Notes under the pieces: model-generated
Told to the model about the DNA's origin: nothing
The model's input: only the letters and a program-made list of their open reading frames with translations
The model's database searches: none
Made by a program: the position numbers and the translations under genes
DNA from: an uncultured bacterium
Lineage (GTDB): Bacteria > Bacillota > Clostridia > Lachnospirales > Lachnospiraceae
DNA: 64,000 nucleotides
Assembly (NCBI GenBank): GCA_947647735.1
Contig: CANSLJ010000004.1
Location: forward strand, 124,001 to 188,000
Direction: 5' to 3'
Shown: one piece after another, positions 9,994 through 17,449 of the stretch
Layout of the letters: each line of letters starts with the position of its first letter
Numbering within the stretch: the first letter of the stretch is position 1

Positions 9994-10047
9994 GAAGAAA
10001 CAGGTTTTCCCGTACAGCTTTACGGCTCATGTACTGCTTGTTTCTTC
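9994..10047 (-). promoter_or_regulatory. Hairpin leader upstream of miaB
   Basis: The transcript leader contains a 9-bp perfect stem, GAAGAAACA paired with TGTTTCTTC. It encloses two mutually exclusive inner pairings: CCGTA with TACGG, or GCAGTACA with TGTAC. It starts about 35 bases upstream of the miaB ATG. No known riboswitch signature was recognised, and there is no T-run to make it a clear terminator. It may be an attenuator or an mRNA-stabilising structure. Confidence 0.4.
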
Positions 10048-10084
10048 ATCTCATTTCTATAAAATCTGCCATAACCCGCTTGTT

Positions 10085-10113
10085 ATGATAGCATATTTTC
10101 CTTCTTTTTACAA
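10085..10113 (-). promoter_or_regulatory. Candidate sigma-A promoter for miaB
   Basis: On the minus strand, TTGTAA (10113-10108) and TATCAT (10090-10085) are separated by 17 bases. The site starts just after the NUDIX gene stop codon and upstream of the hairpin leader. Confidence 0.5.
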
Positions 10114-10122
10114 GAAAACTTG

Positions 10123-10707
10123 CTACATCTGAACGGCAGAAAGCCCCAGCCGGATCAGTTTCTCATACACCGGGATCATGTCCGGTTCTGTCACCTTATC
10201 CCTCAGTTCAGCGATCGGCAGCCACGCCACCTGACTGTTTTCATCCGCCTTGATCTGCAGTATCTCCTCCTCATCCGCCTCCAGCAGATAGCTGAAATTC
10301 AGATGCAGATGGGAACTGACGTACTTCCCTCTTTTCACATGTCCCCAGACAGGCAGTACATCCACCGCCGCCAGAAAACTGCCGCCTGTATTTTCTCCGA
10401 ACACCTGAAGCGTTTTCACACCGGTCTCTTCTCCTGCCTCTTTTTTTGCCACAAAAAGCAGATTCTTCTCCCCGTCCGCGTGTCCGCCGGTCCATGACCA
10501 GGAACGGTAGATATTATGGTAAACCATCAATACCTTGTCCCGCTGTTTGTTAAAGATCATGGAAGAGCCTGTCATATGGGCGAAACGGTTTTCCCTTGTG
10601 AGGATCGTATCGGGAAAAGTCTCAATATAAGACAGGATCGTATCTTTATCCGCCGCTTCCTGCTCATTTTTTGGATCATAATTTTTCAATTCTTCTATGT
10701 AATTCAT
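10123..10707 (-). CDS. NUDIX hydrolase
   Basis: A 194-residue NUDIX-family pyrophosphohydrolase. The Nudix box runs from GGHADGEKNLLFVAKKEAGE into ETG near residue 77-100 and follows the G-X5-E-X7-REUXEEXGU pattern, with Lys replacing the first Arg. The N-terminal ~45 residues (YEELKNYDPKNEQEAADKD-type) and the later LEADEEEILQIKADENSQ section match a Firmicutes NUDIX subfamily often annotated generically. The substrate cannot be read from sequence. It is followed by the type III toxin gene upstream and by miaB downstream; no functional link is evident. Confidence 0.88.
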   Translation of the reverse strand: MNYIEELKNYDPKNEQEAADKDTILSYIETFPDTILTRENRFAHMTGSSMIFNKQRDKVLMVYHNIYRSWSWTGGHADGEKNLLFVAKKEAGEETGVKTLQVFGENTGGSFLAAVDVLPVWGHVKRGKYVSSHLHLNFSYLLEADEEEILQIKADENSQVAWLPIAELRDKVTEPDMIPVYEKLIRLGLSAVQM

Positions 10708-10741
10708 CTGGTTTCCTCCATTTGTAAAATATAATGAGTCT

Positions 10742-11152
10742 TTAATTCATAAGTTCTTTGCTGAAATTTATCAAACTGGATTCTTTATATAATGGTTCTT
10801 TTTCATTACGTCCTTTTTTCAATGCTTTTACAAATCCGTTTAAATAAACAGCAAACTCCATTTGTATCGTTTCATAGTCTGCCTTGATCTTCTGATATTG
10901 TGATCTTGGAATTTTCTTCTCCTTTTGTAATTCTATGTAGGATTCGTCGTTCACGATCAAAGCATATCGATAATCTAAACCTGCTTTTTCTCTTTTCATT
11001 GATGGTACGGCGTGACCGATTCTTCCGAATTTTCTTACATCGGCACCTAAATTATTCCTTAATGGAATATAAAATTTATTTTCGTTTTGTTCGATCATCA
11101 CACATAAATGTGTGCGCTTAGACTGCTTATCTGTATTTCCTGTATCCAACAT
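10742..11152 (-). CDS. Type III toxin, ToxN/CptN-like endoribonuclease (N-terminus out of frame)
   Basis: A 136-residue ORF with the layout of ToxN/AbiQ-family endoribonuclease toxins. It has a conserved early segment (KRTHLCVMIEQN, then KFYIPLRNNLG), YRYALIVND in the middle, and a helical C-terminus. The position supports the call more strongly: it lies directly behind two tandem RNA repeats and a terminator, which is the type III toxin-antitoxin arrangement. The ORF ATG at 11152 has no ribosome binding site. A well-placed AGAGGA precedes another ATG at 11214, whose frame codes 19 residues (begins MEPKICFIKEAYFEK) and stops at 11155. The natural start is therefore probably 11214, with an indel near 11160-11175 breaking the gene. 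ToxN proteins are usually somewhat longer than 136 residues. Confidence 0.7.
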   Translation of the reverse strand: MLDTGNTDKQSKRTHLCVMIEQNENKFYIPLRNNLGADVRKFGRIGHAVPSMKREKAGLDYRYALIVNDESYIELQKEKKIPRSQYQKIKADYETIQMEFAVYLNGFVKALKKGRNEKEPLYKESSLINFSKELMN

Positions 11153-11260
11153 TTTTATAAAAGATATATTTTTTCAAAATAAGCCTCTTTGATAAAACAA
11201 ATCTTTGGTTCCATATCTTATTCCTCTTTAATAAAATAGCGAACAGTTTCCTGTAGAATG

Positions 11261-11285
11261 AAAAGGGGGAACATTTCTGCTCCCC
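11261..11285 (-). terminator. Terminator between antitoxin RNA repeats and toxin gene
   Basis: On the minus strand, GGGGAGCA pairs with TGTTCCCC (8 bp, one G-U) over a GAAA loop and is followed by CTTTTC. It ends the repeat RNA just before the toxin reading frame. In type III systems such a leaky terminator sets the ratio of antitoxin RNA to toxin mRNA. Confidence 0.8.
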
Positions 11286-11405
11286 GATTTAACAATATCT
11301 TCAGCTTTTTTTAGACAGGTGCGTCTGACGAACCCCTCACAATTTCTTCAGTTTTTATTAAGCCAGGCACTTCTGACAAACGCCTCAAAAGAAGCAACTG
11401 CTTCT
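11286..11405 (-). ncRNA. Type III antitoxin RNA, CptI/ToxI-like, two tandem repeats
   Basis: Two direct repeats of about 47-48 bases occupy 11292-11338 and 11339-11386 and agree at roughly four-fifths of positions. Shared blocks on the plus strand are TCTTCAG, CAGG, TCTGAC and CCTC. They are transcribed on the minus strand from the promoter at 11412-11440 and end at the hairpin at 11261-11285. A short number of repeats of about 45 bases is known for the cptIN family, whereas toxIN has about 36-base repeats in greater number. The RNA is expected to be cut by its toxin into repeat units that inhibit it. Confidence 0.75.
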
Positions 11406-11411
11406 ATCTAT

Positions 11412-11440
11412 ATATTATATGTTGCAATGCTCATAGTCAA
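11412..11440 (-). promoter_or_regulatory. Promoter of the type III toxin-antitoxin locus
   Basis: On the minus strand, -35 TTGACT (11440-11435) is followed after 17 bases by TAATAT (11417-11412); an overlapping TATAAT starts 15 bases after the -35. This is among the closest consensus promoters in the window. It lies between the wHTH/nuclease-like gene and the repeat array. Confidence 0.7.
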
Positions 11441-11475
11441 TACCACAAATTCGAAAATTTTATTAAAAATTTCTT

Positions 11476-12300
11476 TTATAGCGCTCTGTGCAGATTCAAC
11501 CGCCCCTTTTTCCCGATCAGCTCCACGATCCCCAGATCCCGCAGGATCAGCAGACAAGTCTGTGCCGTATCTCTGTGAATATGGGCACACTTCGCCAGAT
11601 CCTGAGACGTAAACTCACCTGGCAGATCATCCGGCAGAAAATATCGGTAATCATCACAGGACTCTATCCTCACAATATCCCTGAGTTTCCCCGGCAGCCT
11701 GTCATAACGGGAAGCCCCTCTCTTTCTGTCCCTGCTCCAGCCGTTTAGCAGCTTATACTCCTCCATATCCATCAGAAAAACATGAATAGACAGGTTCGGA
11801 TCCTGAAGGTAGGGACGGATCTTATAAAGTTCCGAAAACACATCATAAGCGCTGCCCTTTCGCGGAGAACGCCGCCCGCCTGTGACCGCTCCTGTCTCCT
11901 GATCCAGCCAGTACACTTTTTTCTCCACCGGTACCGGGTAGATCACAGTCACATGATATTTTTTCAAAAAAGCCTCCAGCTTGCCCCGCAGTTTGTTGAA
12001 AGCTCTTGTCTGGATCTCCCAGATATCATCCCCCACCGCGATATCCGCAATATAGCGCCCCCGCTTCTGCTCCTGAAACTCATGGTCATAACAGTAGAAA
12101 TCCTTGATCACCTCATGGATCGTCTTCTCCTGCAAGGTCCCGAAGCCGTTTTCCTCCTTCTCCCGGGAAAGCAGCAGATCCGCGATCTCATCAAAATAAC
12201 GCCGGTTCTCCTCCATATCCGCCAGAGGATATCTGTTTTCATTCTGTATTTCCACCCCTGTTATAGGATACTTCTTTTCATCCTGCATTTCTGTCTCCAT
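11476..12300 (-). CDS. Uncharacterised protein: nuclease-like domain plus C-terminal winged helix
   Basis: A 274-residue soluble protein. Residues ~45-150 contain TIHEVIKDFY, then GRYIADIAVGDDIWEIQTRA. This Asp...Glu-X-Gln arrangement resembles a PD-(D/E)XK nuclease core with Gln in the usual Lys place, but this is inference. Residues ~205-274 form a winged-helix-like unit (FTSQDLAKCAHIHRDTAQTC, then LRDLGIVELIGKKGR). It therefore looks like a DNA-binding protein. Downstream it abuts the type III toxin-antitoxin promoter; upstream it is 18 bp from proA. Whether it belongs to the proA operon or is a separate accessory gene is unclear. Confidence 0.6.
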   Translation of the reverse strand: METEMQDEKKYPITGVEIQNENRYPLADMEENRRYFDEIADLLLSREKEENGFGTLQEKTIHEVIKDFYCYDHEFQEQKRGRYIADIAVGDDIWEIQTRAFNKLRGKLEAFLKKYHVTVIYPVPVEKKVYWLDQETGAVTGGRRSPRKGSAYDVFSELYKIRPYLQDPNLSIHVFLMDMEEYKLLNGWSRDRKRGASRYDRLPGKLRDIVRIESCDDYRYFLPDDLPGEFTSQDLAKCAHIHRDTAQTCLLILRDLGIVELIGKKGRLNLHRAL

Positions 12301-12317
12301 CAGAGAATATAAAATAG

Positions 12318-13562
12318 TTATCCCCGAATCTGCCCGTTTCCGTAAATCTCGTATTTATAGCTGGTCAGTTCCTTAAGTCCCATCGGCCCTCTTGCATGAA
12401 GCATCTGGGTACTTATGCCAATCTCCGCGCCGAAACCGAATTCAAATCCGTCCGTAAACCTTGTGGAAGCATTCACATAGACACAGGCAGCATCCACCTC
12501 CCGTAAAAACTGCTTTGCATGCGCCTCATTTTTCGTGACGATGGTCTCGGAATGCCCGGTATTATAACGGTTGATATGAGCGATCGCCTCTTCGACACTC
12601 CCTACCGTCTTCATGGAAAGGATATAATCCAGATACTCTTTCCCGTAATCCTCCTCTGAAGCGAGAACACTCTCCGGTAAAACGGCACATACCTGCTCGT
12701 CCCCTCTGATCTCCACCCTGTTTTCCCGCAGCTTCTCCGCCAGCACCGGCAGCAGGGCATCCTTCACCTTTTCATGGATCACCAGCGACTCACAGGCATT
12801 GCAGACACCGATCCGCTGTGTCTTTGCATTGACAATGATAGAAACCGCCATATCCAGATCGGCCTCCGCATCCACATAGACATGACAGTTTCCGGTCCCC
12901 GTCTCTATCACAGGGATCGTGCTGTTTTCCACCACGCTCCGGATCAGCCCCGCTCCGCCCCTCGGGATCAGAAGATTTACATATTTATGCATCTTCATAA
13001 AGGCCGCCGCCGTCTCACGGCTTGTATCTTCTATCATGGTCAGTACATCGGCGGATATCCCGTTTTCCCGCAAAACTCTCCGCAATACATCCACGATCAT
13101 TTTGTTGGAGTAAAAGGCATCGCTCCCGCCCTTTAAGATCACAACATTGCCTGTCTTAAAACAAAGTCCGAAGGCATCCGCCGTCACATTCGGTCTTGCC
13201 TCATAGATAATACCGATCACGCCGATGGGCACACGACACTTTTCAATGTGCAGCCCGTTTGGACGATCAAACTGCTCCATCACTTCCCCAATCGGATCAG
13301 GAAGCCCTGCTATCTGCCTCAATCCCTCAGCCATACCCTCGATCCGGGCGCCGTTCAACCTGAGCCGGTCCTGCAATCCCTGGGGCATCCCTTTTTCTAC
13401 GGCTTTCTCCATATCCTTCTCATTGGCGCTTAAGATTTTCTCCTGCTCTGCGACAAGCGCCTCTGCACATTGCAGTAAAACCTGATCCTTTTTTTCCGTG
13501 GACAATGTCTGCATCTCATATTTGACTGAAGCAGCATTTTTACATAATAATTCCAGATCCAT
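12318..13562 (-). CDS. proA: Gamma-glutamyl phosphate reductase ProA
   Basis: Second step of proline synthesis: NADPH-dependent reduction of gamma-glutamyl phosphate to the semialdehyde. The 414-residue length is normal. Family motifs are seen: [19 protein letters not shown] near 115-135, the [10 protein letters not shown] active-site segment with its Cys, and [20 protein letters not shown] near the C-terminus. GGAGGG precedes the ATG. proB is about 2.4 kb upstream on the same strand, separated by three unrelated genes rather than adjacent as in most proBA operons. Confidence 0.97.
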   Translation of the reverse strand: MDLELLCKNAASVKYEMQTLSTEKKDQVLLQCAEALVAEQEKILSANEKDMEKAVEKGMPQGLQDRLRLNGARIEGMAEGLRQIAGLPDPIGEVMEQFDRPNGLHIEKCRVPIGVIGIIYEARPNVTADAFGLCFKTGNVVILKGGSDAFYSNKMIVDVLRRVLRENGISADVLTMIEDTSRETAAAFMKMHKYVNLLIPRGGAGLIRSVVENSTIPVIETGTGNCHVYVDAEADLDMAVSIIVNAKTQRIGVCNACESLVIHEKVKDALLPVLAEKLRENRVEIRGDEQVCAVLPESVLASEEDYGKEYLDYILSMKTVGSVEEAIAHINRYNTGHSETIVTKNEAHAKQFLREVDAACVYVNASTRFTDGFEFGFGAEIGISTQMLHARGPMGLKELTSYKYEIYGNGQIRG

Positions 13563-13608
13563 TGTTTCCCTCCGCTTTCTTATAAATCATCCTATATGTT
13601 TGAGTCGA

Positions 13609-14364
13609 TCACACCAATGCCAGATCCAGCGCCAGCAAAAAGCATTTTACCTGCATATCCCACTCATGTTCGCTCCCCAGCAGTTCATTATGCCACTCCT
13701 CCGATCCAAGACAGTCGCTGGCAAACAAAAAAGCTTTTAATCTCAGGTCATGATGATCACATACAGCCTGCAGGCCTGCCAGTTCCATTTCTACGGCAAT
13801 ACACCCGTCCTTTCTCAATCTTTCAGCCTTCCCGGCGGTTTCGCGGTATATGGCATCGTTCGTCCAGATACGTCCCGCCACATAAGGCACCTTTTCCTCA
13901 TCCAAAAAAGCCGCTGTTTTTCTCCAGTCTTTCATCTCAATATATTCAGATGCTGCTATATAATGGTAGGACAATCCCTCATCACGGTAGGCCGAAGTTG
14001 GTACGATCATCTTTCCGTCTGTCAACTGACTGTTCAGCGTTCCACAGGAACCGAATATCACAAAATTTCTGCATCCGGTCAGACAGACAGCTTCCTCCAG
14101 ACAGGCCGCCGCCCCGGGAGCGGAAACCAGAGTCATATAAAACGCGATCTTCTTCCCTTTCCACTCTGTCAGATAGATTGGACGATTTCCATTACAGCAT
14201 CCGATCTCCGCCGCCTGCTCGCAGTTTAAGTGCTGCAGTGCCCATTCCATCACCTTACAGGAAAAAGTGATCACGCACACATCACATATTTTTTCATGCT
14301 TTCCGTAAACGGCTTCCGGTGTCAATAAAGGTTTCGTTTTATCGTCAAATGTTTCATGTATCAT
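13609..14364 (-). CDS. Nucleoside phosphorylase (purine/uridine phosphorylase family)
   Basis: A 251-residue member of the PNP/UDP phosphorylase superfamily, which splits nucleosides with phosphate for salvage. Seen are LVSAPGAAACLEEAV and FVIFGSCGTLN (phosphate/nucleoside pocket) and the AVEMELAGLQAV segment holding the ribose-binding Met-Glu. The ATG at 14364 has GGAGGAAAGTA in front; a longer form beginning at 14394 would overlap the upstream gene by 41 bases and lacks a site. The base specificity is not readable. It overlaps the end of the cyclo-ligase gene, so the two are probably cotranscribed. Confidence 0.85.
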   Translation of the reverse strand: MIHETFDDKTKPLLTPEAVYGKHEKICDVCVITFSCKVMEWALQHLNCEQAAEIGCCNGNRPIYLTEWKGKKIAFYMTLVSAPGAAACLEEAVCLTGCRNFVIFGSCGTLNSQLTDGKMIVPTSAYRDEGLSYHYIAASEYIEMKDWRKTAAFLDEEKVPYVAGRIWTNDAIYRETAGKAERLRKDGCIAVEMELAGLQAVCDHHDLRLKAFLFASDCLGSEEWHNELLGSEHEWDMQVKCFLLALDLALV

Positions 14365-15097
14365 TACTTTCCTCCCTGATTCCCTCTGTTGCATACTCTT
14401 CTGTTATAACAAGATCGATTTTCTGGTCAAAGTTCTCCACCGGAATCTCATCCACGATCTGCATCTGATAGGCGAGACCGATTTTTTCCAGCATTCTGAC
14501 AGGACTGTATCCAAAGTCCGCCCCCTTTGCGAATCTTTCTGTACTGCCACATTGAAAATCATTCCACTTCGCAAGCCACCTGTCATAAAATCCGCCGCCA
14601 TAGCCGATACGGTTTCCCGCTTTATCAAATACCGCCCCGGGCAACAACAAACGAAAACAGAAATTACTCTTTTTAAGATGTTCCCCAAAAGCTCTTTCAG
14701 GCAGCGCTTCCGGTTCCAAGATCCCCTGATAGCCTTTCTTTAACTCTTCCCATGCGATGATCTGATAAAATTTCATTTCGGGCAATGTTTCTTCTGTTTT
14801 TTTATAAAAACTGAACTTTCCTCCTGCTTCAGGATATTGGTCCTTCAAAACCTTCGGAACAAAAACTTTTTTACCGTTTTTTAAACACCAGCATATAAAT
14901 TCTTTTGTAGAGACTTCACTTTTATAACTGACATAACACAAATATACAGGACAAGGTGATTTTTTATCATATTCGATAAGATGCTGTAAAATCTTCTGAT
15001 CCCATAATTGTCTCTGTTCCGGTAAAAGCGCATTTCTGGCTTTCAAGATCTGTTTTCTCAATTCTGCTTTTTTTCCATTCATAGATATTACCGGCAA
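14354..15097 (-). CDS. 5-formyltetrahydrofolate cyclo-ligase
   Basis: Converts 5-formyl-THF to 5,10-methenyl-THF with ATP, returning the storage form to the one-carbon pool. The diagnostic NRIGYGGGFYDRWL motif is near residue 165, and the N-terminal KAELRKQILKARNAL helix is typical. A TTG start at 15097 has AGGTG at good spacing; an ATG five codons later is the alternative. The alkD-like gene ends only 5 bases upstream, so this is an operon. The 247-residue length is longer than the usual ~190, because of a loop around residues 85-135. Confidence 0.9.
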   Translation of the reverse strand: MPVISMNGKKAELRKQILKARNALLPEQRQLWDQKILQHLIEYDKKSPCPVYLCYVSYKSEVSTKEFICWCLKNGKKVFVPKVLKDQYPEAGGKFSFYKKTEETLPEMKFYQIIAWEELKKGYQGILEPEALPERAFGEHLKKSNFCFRLLLPGAVFDKAGNRIGYGGGFYDRWLAKWNDFQCGSTERFAKGADFGYSPVRMLEKIGLAYQMQIVDEIPVENFDQKIDLVITEEYATEGIREESNDT

Positions 15098-15101
15098 TCT
15101 G

Positions 15102-15794
15102 TCACCTGCTTTTCACCTTAAGAGTCCTGAGATACTCCTTCTGCTCCGCAGTGATCCGGCGGCTCTCCACAGCCTTTTGGATCGCTTTATCATGTGTCCA
15201 GTTATCCAGTCTGCATCCTTCAATATACGGCAGAACCGCTTCATACTGTTTCGCCAGAGCAGTCGCAAAATACCACGCAGTCATCATGTTGATATAGTAT
15301 TCTTCAGACCTGATCTTTGCTGCCATCTCCGGATAGACAGGATCGAAATCCTCATCCAGAAAATGCTCCATCAGCATTCCCACTCCGAACCTCACGGTAT
15401 AGGTTTTGTCCGATCCTATCCATTCTTTTATTTTCTCCGACAACTCTTTCCGGTGTTTCTTAAACACTTTGGGGGACATCTGATCACAGGTTGCCCAGTT
15501 ATCGACATAGGGCAGGAACCGGCACACTTCCTCCATACAACGCTGATAATCTTTCATCTCCGAGATAATGAATGCATGAAGCTGGTTTTCATCAAAAAAT
15601 TTATGCGGAAGATCATCCAGAAACTCCTGTACATTTTCTTCCTTTAAAAGTCTTTTTGCCATTTTCCGCAGTTCAGGCGTTCTCACTCCGATCACTGTAT
15701 CTAAAGCAACGGAAGGAATCAGCTTACCCTGAAAATCACGATACTTCATATCCTGAAGCTCGAATAGTTCCTTTCTTAATTCATCAATCAACAT
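15102..15794 (-). CDS. DNA alkylation repair protein, AlkD-like HEAT-repeat glycosylase
   Basis: A 230-residue all-helical protein of the AlkC/AlkD superfamily, DNA glycosylases that remove bulky or cationic alkylated purines. Seen are GVRTPELRKMAKRLLKE, the NWATCDQMSPKVFKKH segment (the W and D are conserved positions of the family) and MMTAWYFATALAKQYE. The start has AGAGGACAG. It leads a short operon with the cyclo-ligase and nucleoside phosphorylase, between proB and proA. Confidence 0.88.
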   Translation of the reverse strand: MLIDELRKELFELQDMKYRDFQGKLIPSVALDTVIGVRTPELRKMAKRLLKEENVQEFLDDLPHKFFDENQLHAFIISEMKDYQRCMEEVCRFLPYVDNWATCDQMSPKVFKKHRKELSEKIKEWIGSDKTYTVRFGVGMLMEHFLDEDFDPVYPEMAAKIRSEEYYINMMTAWYFATALAKQYEAVLPYIEGCRLDNWTHDKAIQKAVESRRITAEQKEYLRTLKVKSR

Positions 15795-15828
15795 AATCTG
15801 TCCTCTTTCTTCATATGGTGAAGCTTTA

Positions 15829-15894
15829 TATCATACCATGTCTTTCAGACATGATATGCGGTGAACACCTGCTTCGCTCCGCGCTGGTATAATA
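15829..15894. repeat. Intergenic inverted repeat with nested hairpin
   Basis: Outer arms 15829-15838 and 15885-15894 pair over 10 bp with one G-T. Inside, CATGTCT and AGACATG form a perfect 7-bp hairpin, followed by a GC-rich stretch containing GCTTCGCTCCGCGC. It fills the gap between proB and the alkD-like gene. It could end proB transcription or be a small dispersed repeat related in style to the one at 5575-5710. Confidence 0.45.
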
Positions 15895-15935
15895 TCTATC
15901 GGTATTTTAACATATCCTTTTTGCCCCGGATACTC

Positions 15936-16805
15936 CTACCTGTGCATCCTCTCCACAAACAACGGCAGATCAAACTTCCTGTCATATCCTGAACTCCGAA
16001 ACAGCGTCCCGATCTGTGCCCCCGCCAGCAGCCTGTGGATCACCTTGATATCCTTACTGTTGGCGATCAGCATATCGATCCCCGACTTGGTGGCGATCTT
16101 CGCCGCCAGCAGCTTCGTGTTCATCCCGCCTGTTCCGCTTGCGCTCCCGGTGGACGCCTTCCCCATCTGCATCGTCTCCTGATCCAGACTGCTTACCTCC
16201 TCCACAAATTCCGCATCGGGATTTGTGCGGGGATCATCGGTATAAAGCCCGTCGATATCGGAGAGCAATATCAAAAGATCCGCATCGATCAGCGCCGCCA
16301 CGATAGCCGAAAGAGTATCGTTATCCCCAATCTCGATCTCGTAGGTAGCAACCGTATCGTTCTCATTCACGATCGGCACCACCCCCATATTCAAAAGTTC
16401 CCTGAATGTATTCTGAGCGTTATAGCGGTTCAGATTATCCACGATCGTATTTTTGGTCATCAGGATCTGAGCGGTCATCTGATTGTATTCCGCAAAAATC
16501 TTCTGATAGATCATCATCAGCCTTGCCTGTCCCACCGCCGCACATGCCTGTTTTACAGCGATATTGTGATCCTCGTCCTCATCGTTGATCTCCGTGATAT
16601 TTACCGCCTTCTTTCCCACGGAGATCGCGCCGGATGTCACCAGCACCACATCCTTCCCCATATTTCGCAGATTGCAGAGCTCCCGCACCAGAACGTCCAG
16701 TTTCGTATAATCCAGATCCCCGGTCTCCGGGTGCTGCAGGGAAGATGATCCTATCTTTATGACGATTCTCTGTTTATCCTTTAAAAATGCTCTTTTGTTT
16801 TCCAT
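15936..16805 (-). CDS. proB: Glutamate 5-kinase ProB (no PUA domain)
   Basis: First step of proline synthesis: ATP-dependent phosphorylation of glutamate. The 289-residue protein is an amino acid kinase: VIKIGSSSLQ at the N-terminus, VTSGAISVGKK near 55, NENDTVATYEIEIGDNDTLS near 150 and GTGGMNTKLLAAKIATKSG near 220. It stops soon after the kinase fold, so the PUA domain of the E. coli type is absent, as in many Firmicutes. I chose ATG 16805 (AAAGGGA upstream) rather than a 29-codon longer form, which would start close to the GNAT gene. Confidence 0.95.
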   Translation of the reverse strand: MENKRAFLKDKQRIVIKIGSSSLQHPETGDLDYTKLDVLVRELCNLRNMGKDVVLVTSGAISVGKKAVNITEINDEDEDHNIAVKQACAAVGQARLMMIYQKIFAEYNQMTAQILMTKNTIVDNLNRYNAQNTFRELLNMGVVPIVNENDTVATYEIEIGDNDTLSAIVAALIDADLLILLSDIDGLYTDDPRTNPDAEFVEEVSSLDQETMQMGKASTGSASGTGGMNTKLLAAKIATKSGIDMLIANSKDIKVIHRLLAGAQIGTLFRSSGYDRKFDLPLFVERMHR

Positions 16806-16899
16806 GTTAACTATAATCCCTTTCTGTATCACATCTCTGAAGTATGAAAGTAAACTTTCATAATGATAATTTCCCAAAACACAATTTCTCATTTGGAAT

Positions 16900-17385
16900 T
16901 TATCTGTTTTCCATAATCAATTCCCTGCACTTCCATTCCTCACCCAGAATACAATATTTTTCCGTTATATCAGGAACTGCATCGCTAAAACCGACTGCTT
17001 TATAACAGCGATAAGCCGGAAGATTATTTTCAAAAACACCCAGGGATGCTTTTTTTGCTCCATATATTTCAAATACATATTTTAACCCTGACCGGAGCAT
17101 AGATTTTCCATAGCCCTTTCCTCTCCTGTCAGGATCTACAATAACAAATCCAAAACGTAATTCATCCAATGATCCATCCGGGTTTCTCAGTGTAAAAAAG
17201 CCCACAATTCCTGTTTCATTAAATGCGGTAAACGGCATCAGGGATTCAACAAAACAAAATTCTTTCTGCGTTATAGGATAATTGCCAAGTATTCCTGCTG
17301 TCCATTGATAAAACTCTTTTTCATCCTGACACCACGATAGTATCATATCTGCATCCGAAGTTTTATATGGTCTTATTCTGATCAT
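16900..17385 (-). CDS. GNAT family N-acetyltransferase
   Basis: A 161-residue GNAT acetyltransferase. The acetyl-CoA binding motif is VDPDRRGKGYGKSML near residue 90-105, followed by ASLGVFENNLPAYRCYKAVGF, the usual C-terminal half. The ribosome binding site GGAGGAG is strong. The gene is visibly richer in A and T than its neighbours. It ends just upstream of proB. The substrate is unknown. Confidence 0.9.
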   Translation of the reverse strand: MIRIRPYKTSDADMILSWCQDEKEFYQWTAGILGNYPITQKEFCFVESLMPFTAFNETGIVGFFTLRNPDGSLDELRFGFVIVDPDRRGKGYGKSMLRSGLKYVFEIYGAKKASLGVFENNLPAYRCYKAVGFSDAVPDITEKYCILGEEWKCRELIMENR

Positions 17386-17449
17386 AGTTTTCTCCTCCCA
17401 AACACCGATTTATCCCCTTTCATCTAATCGCCTCAGCGGATACCCCCAC

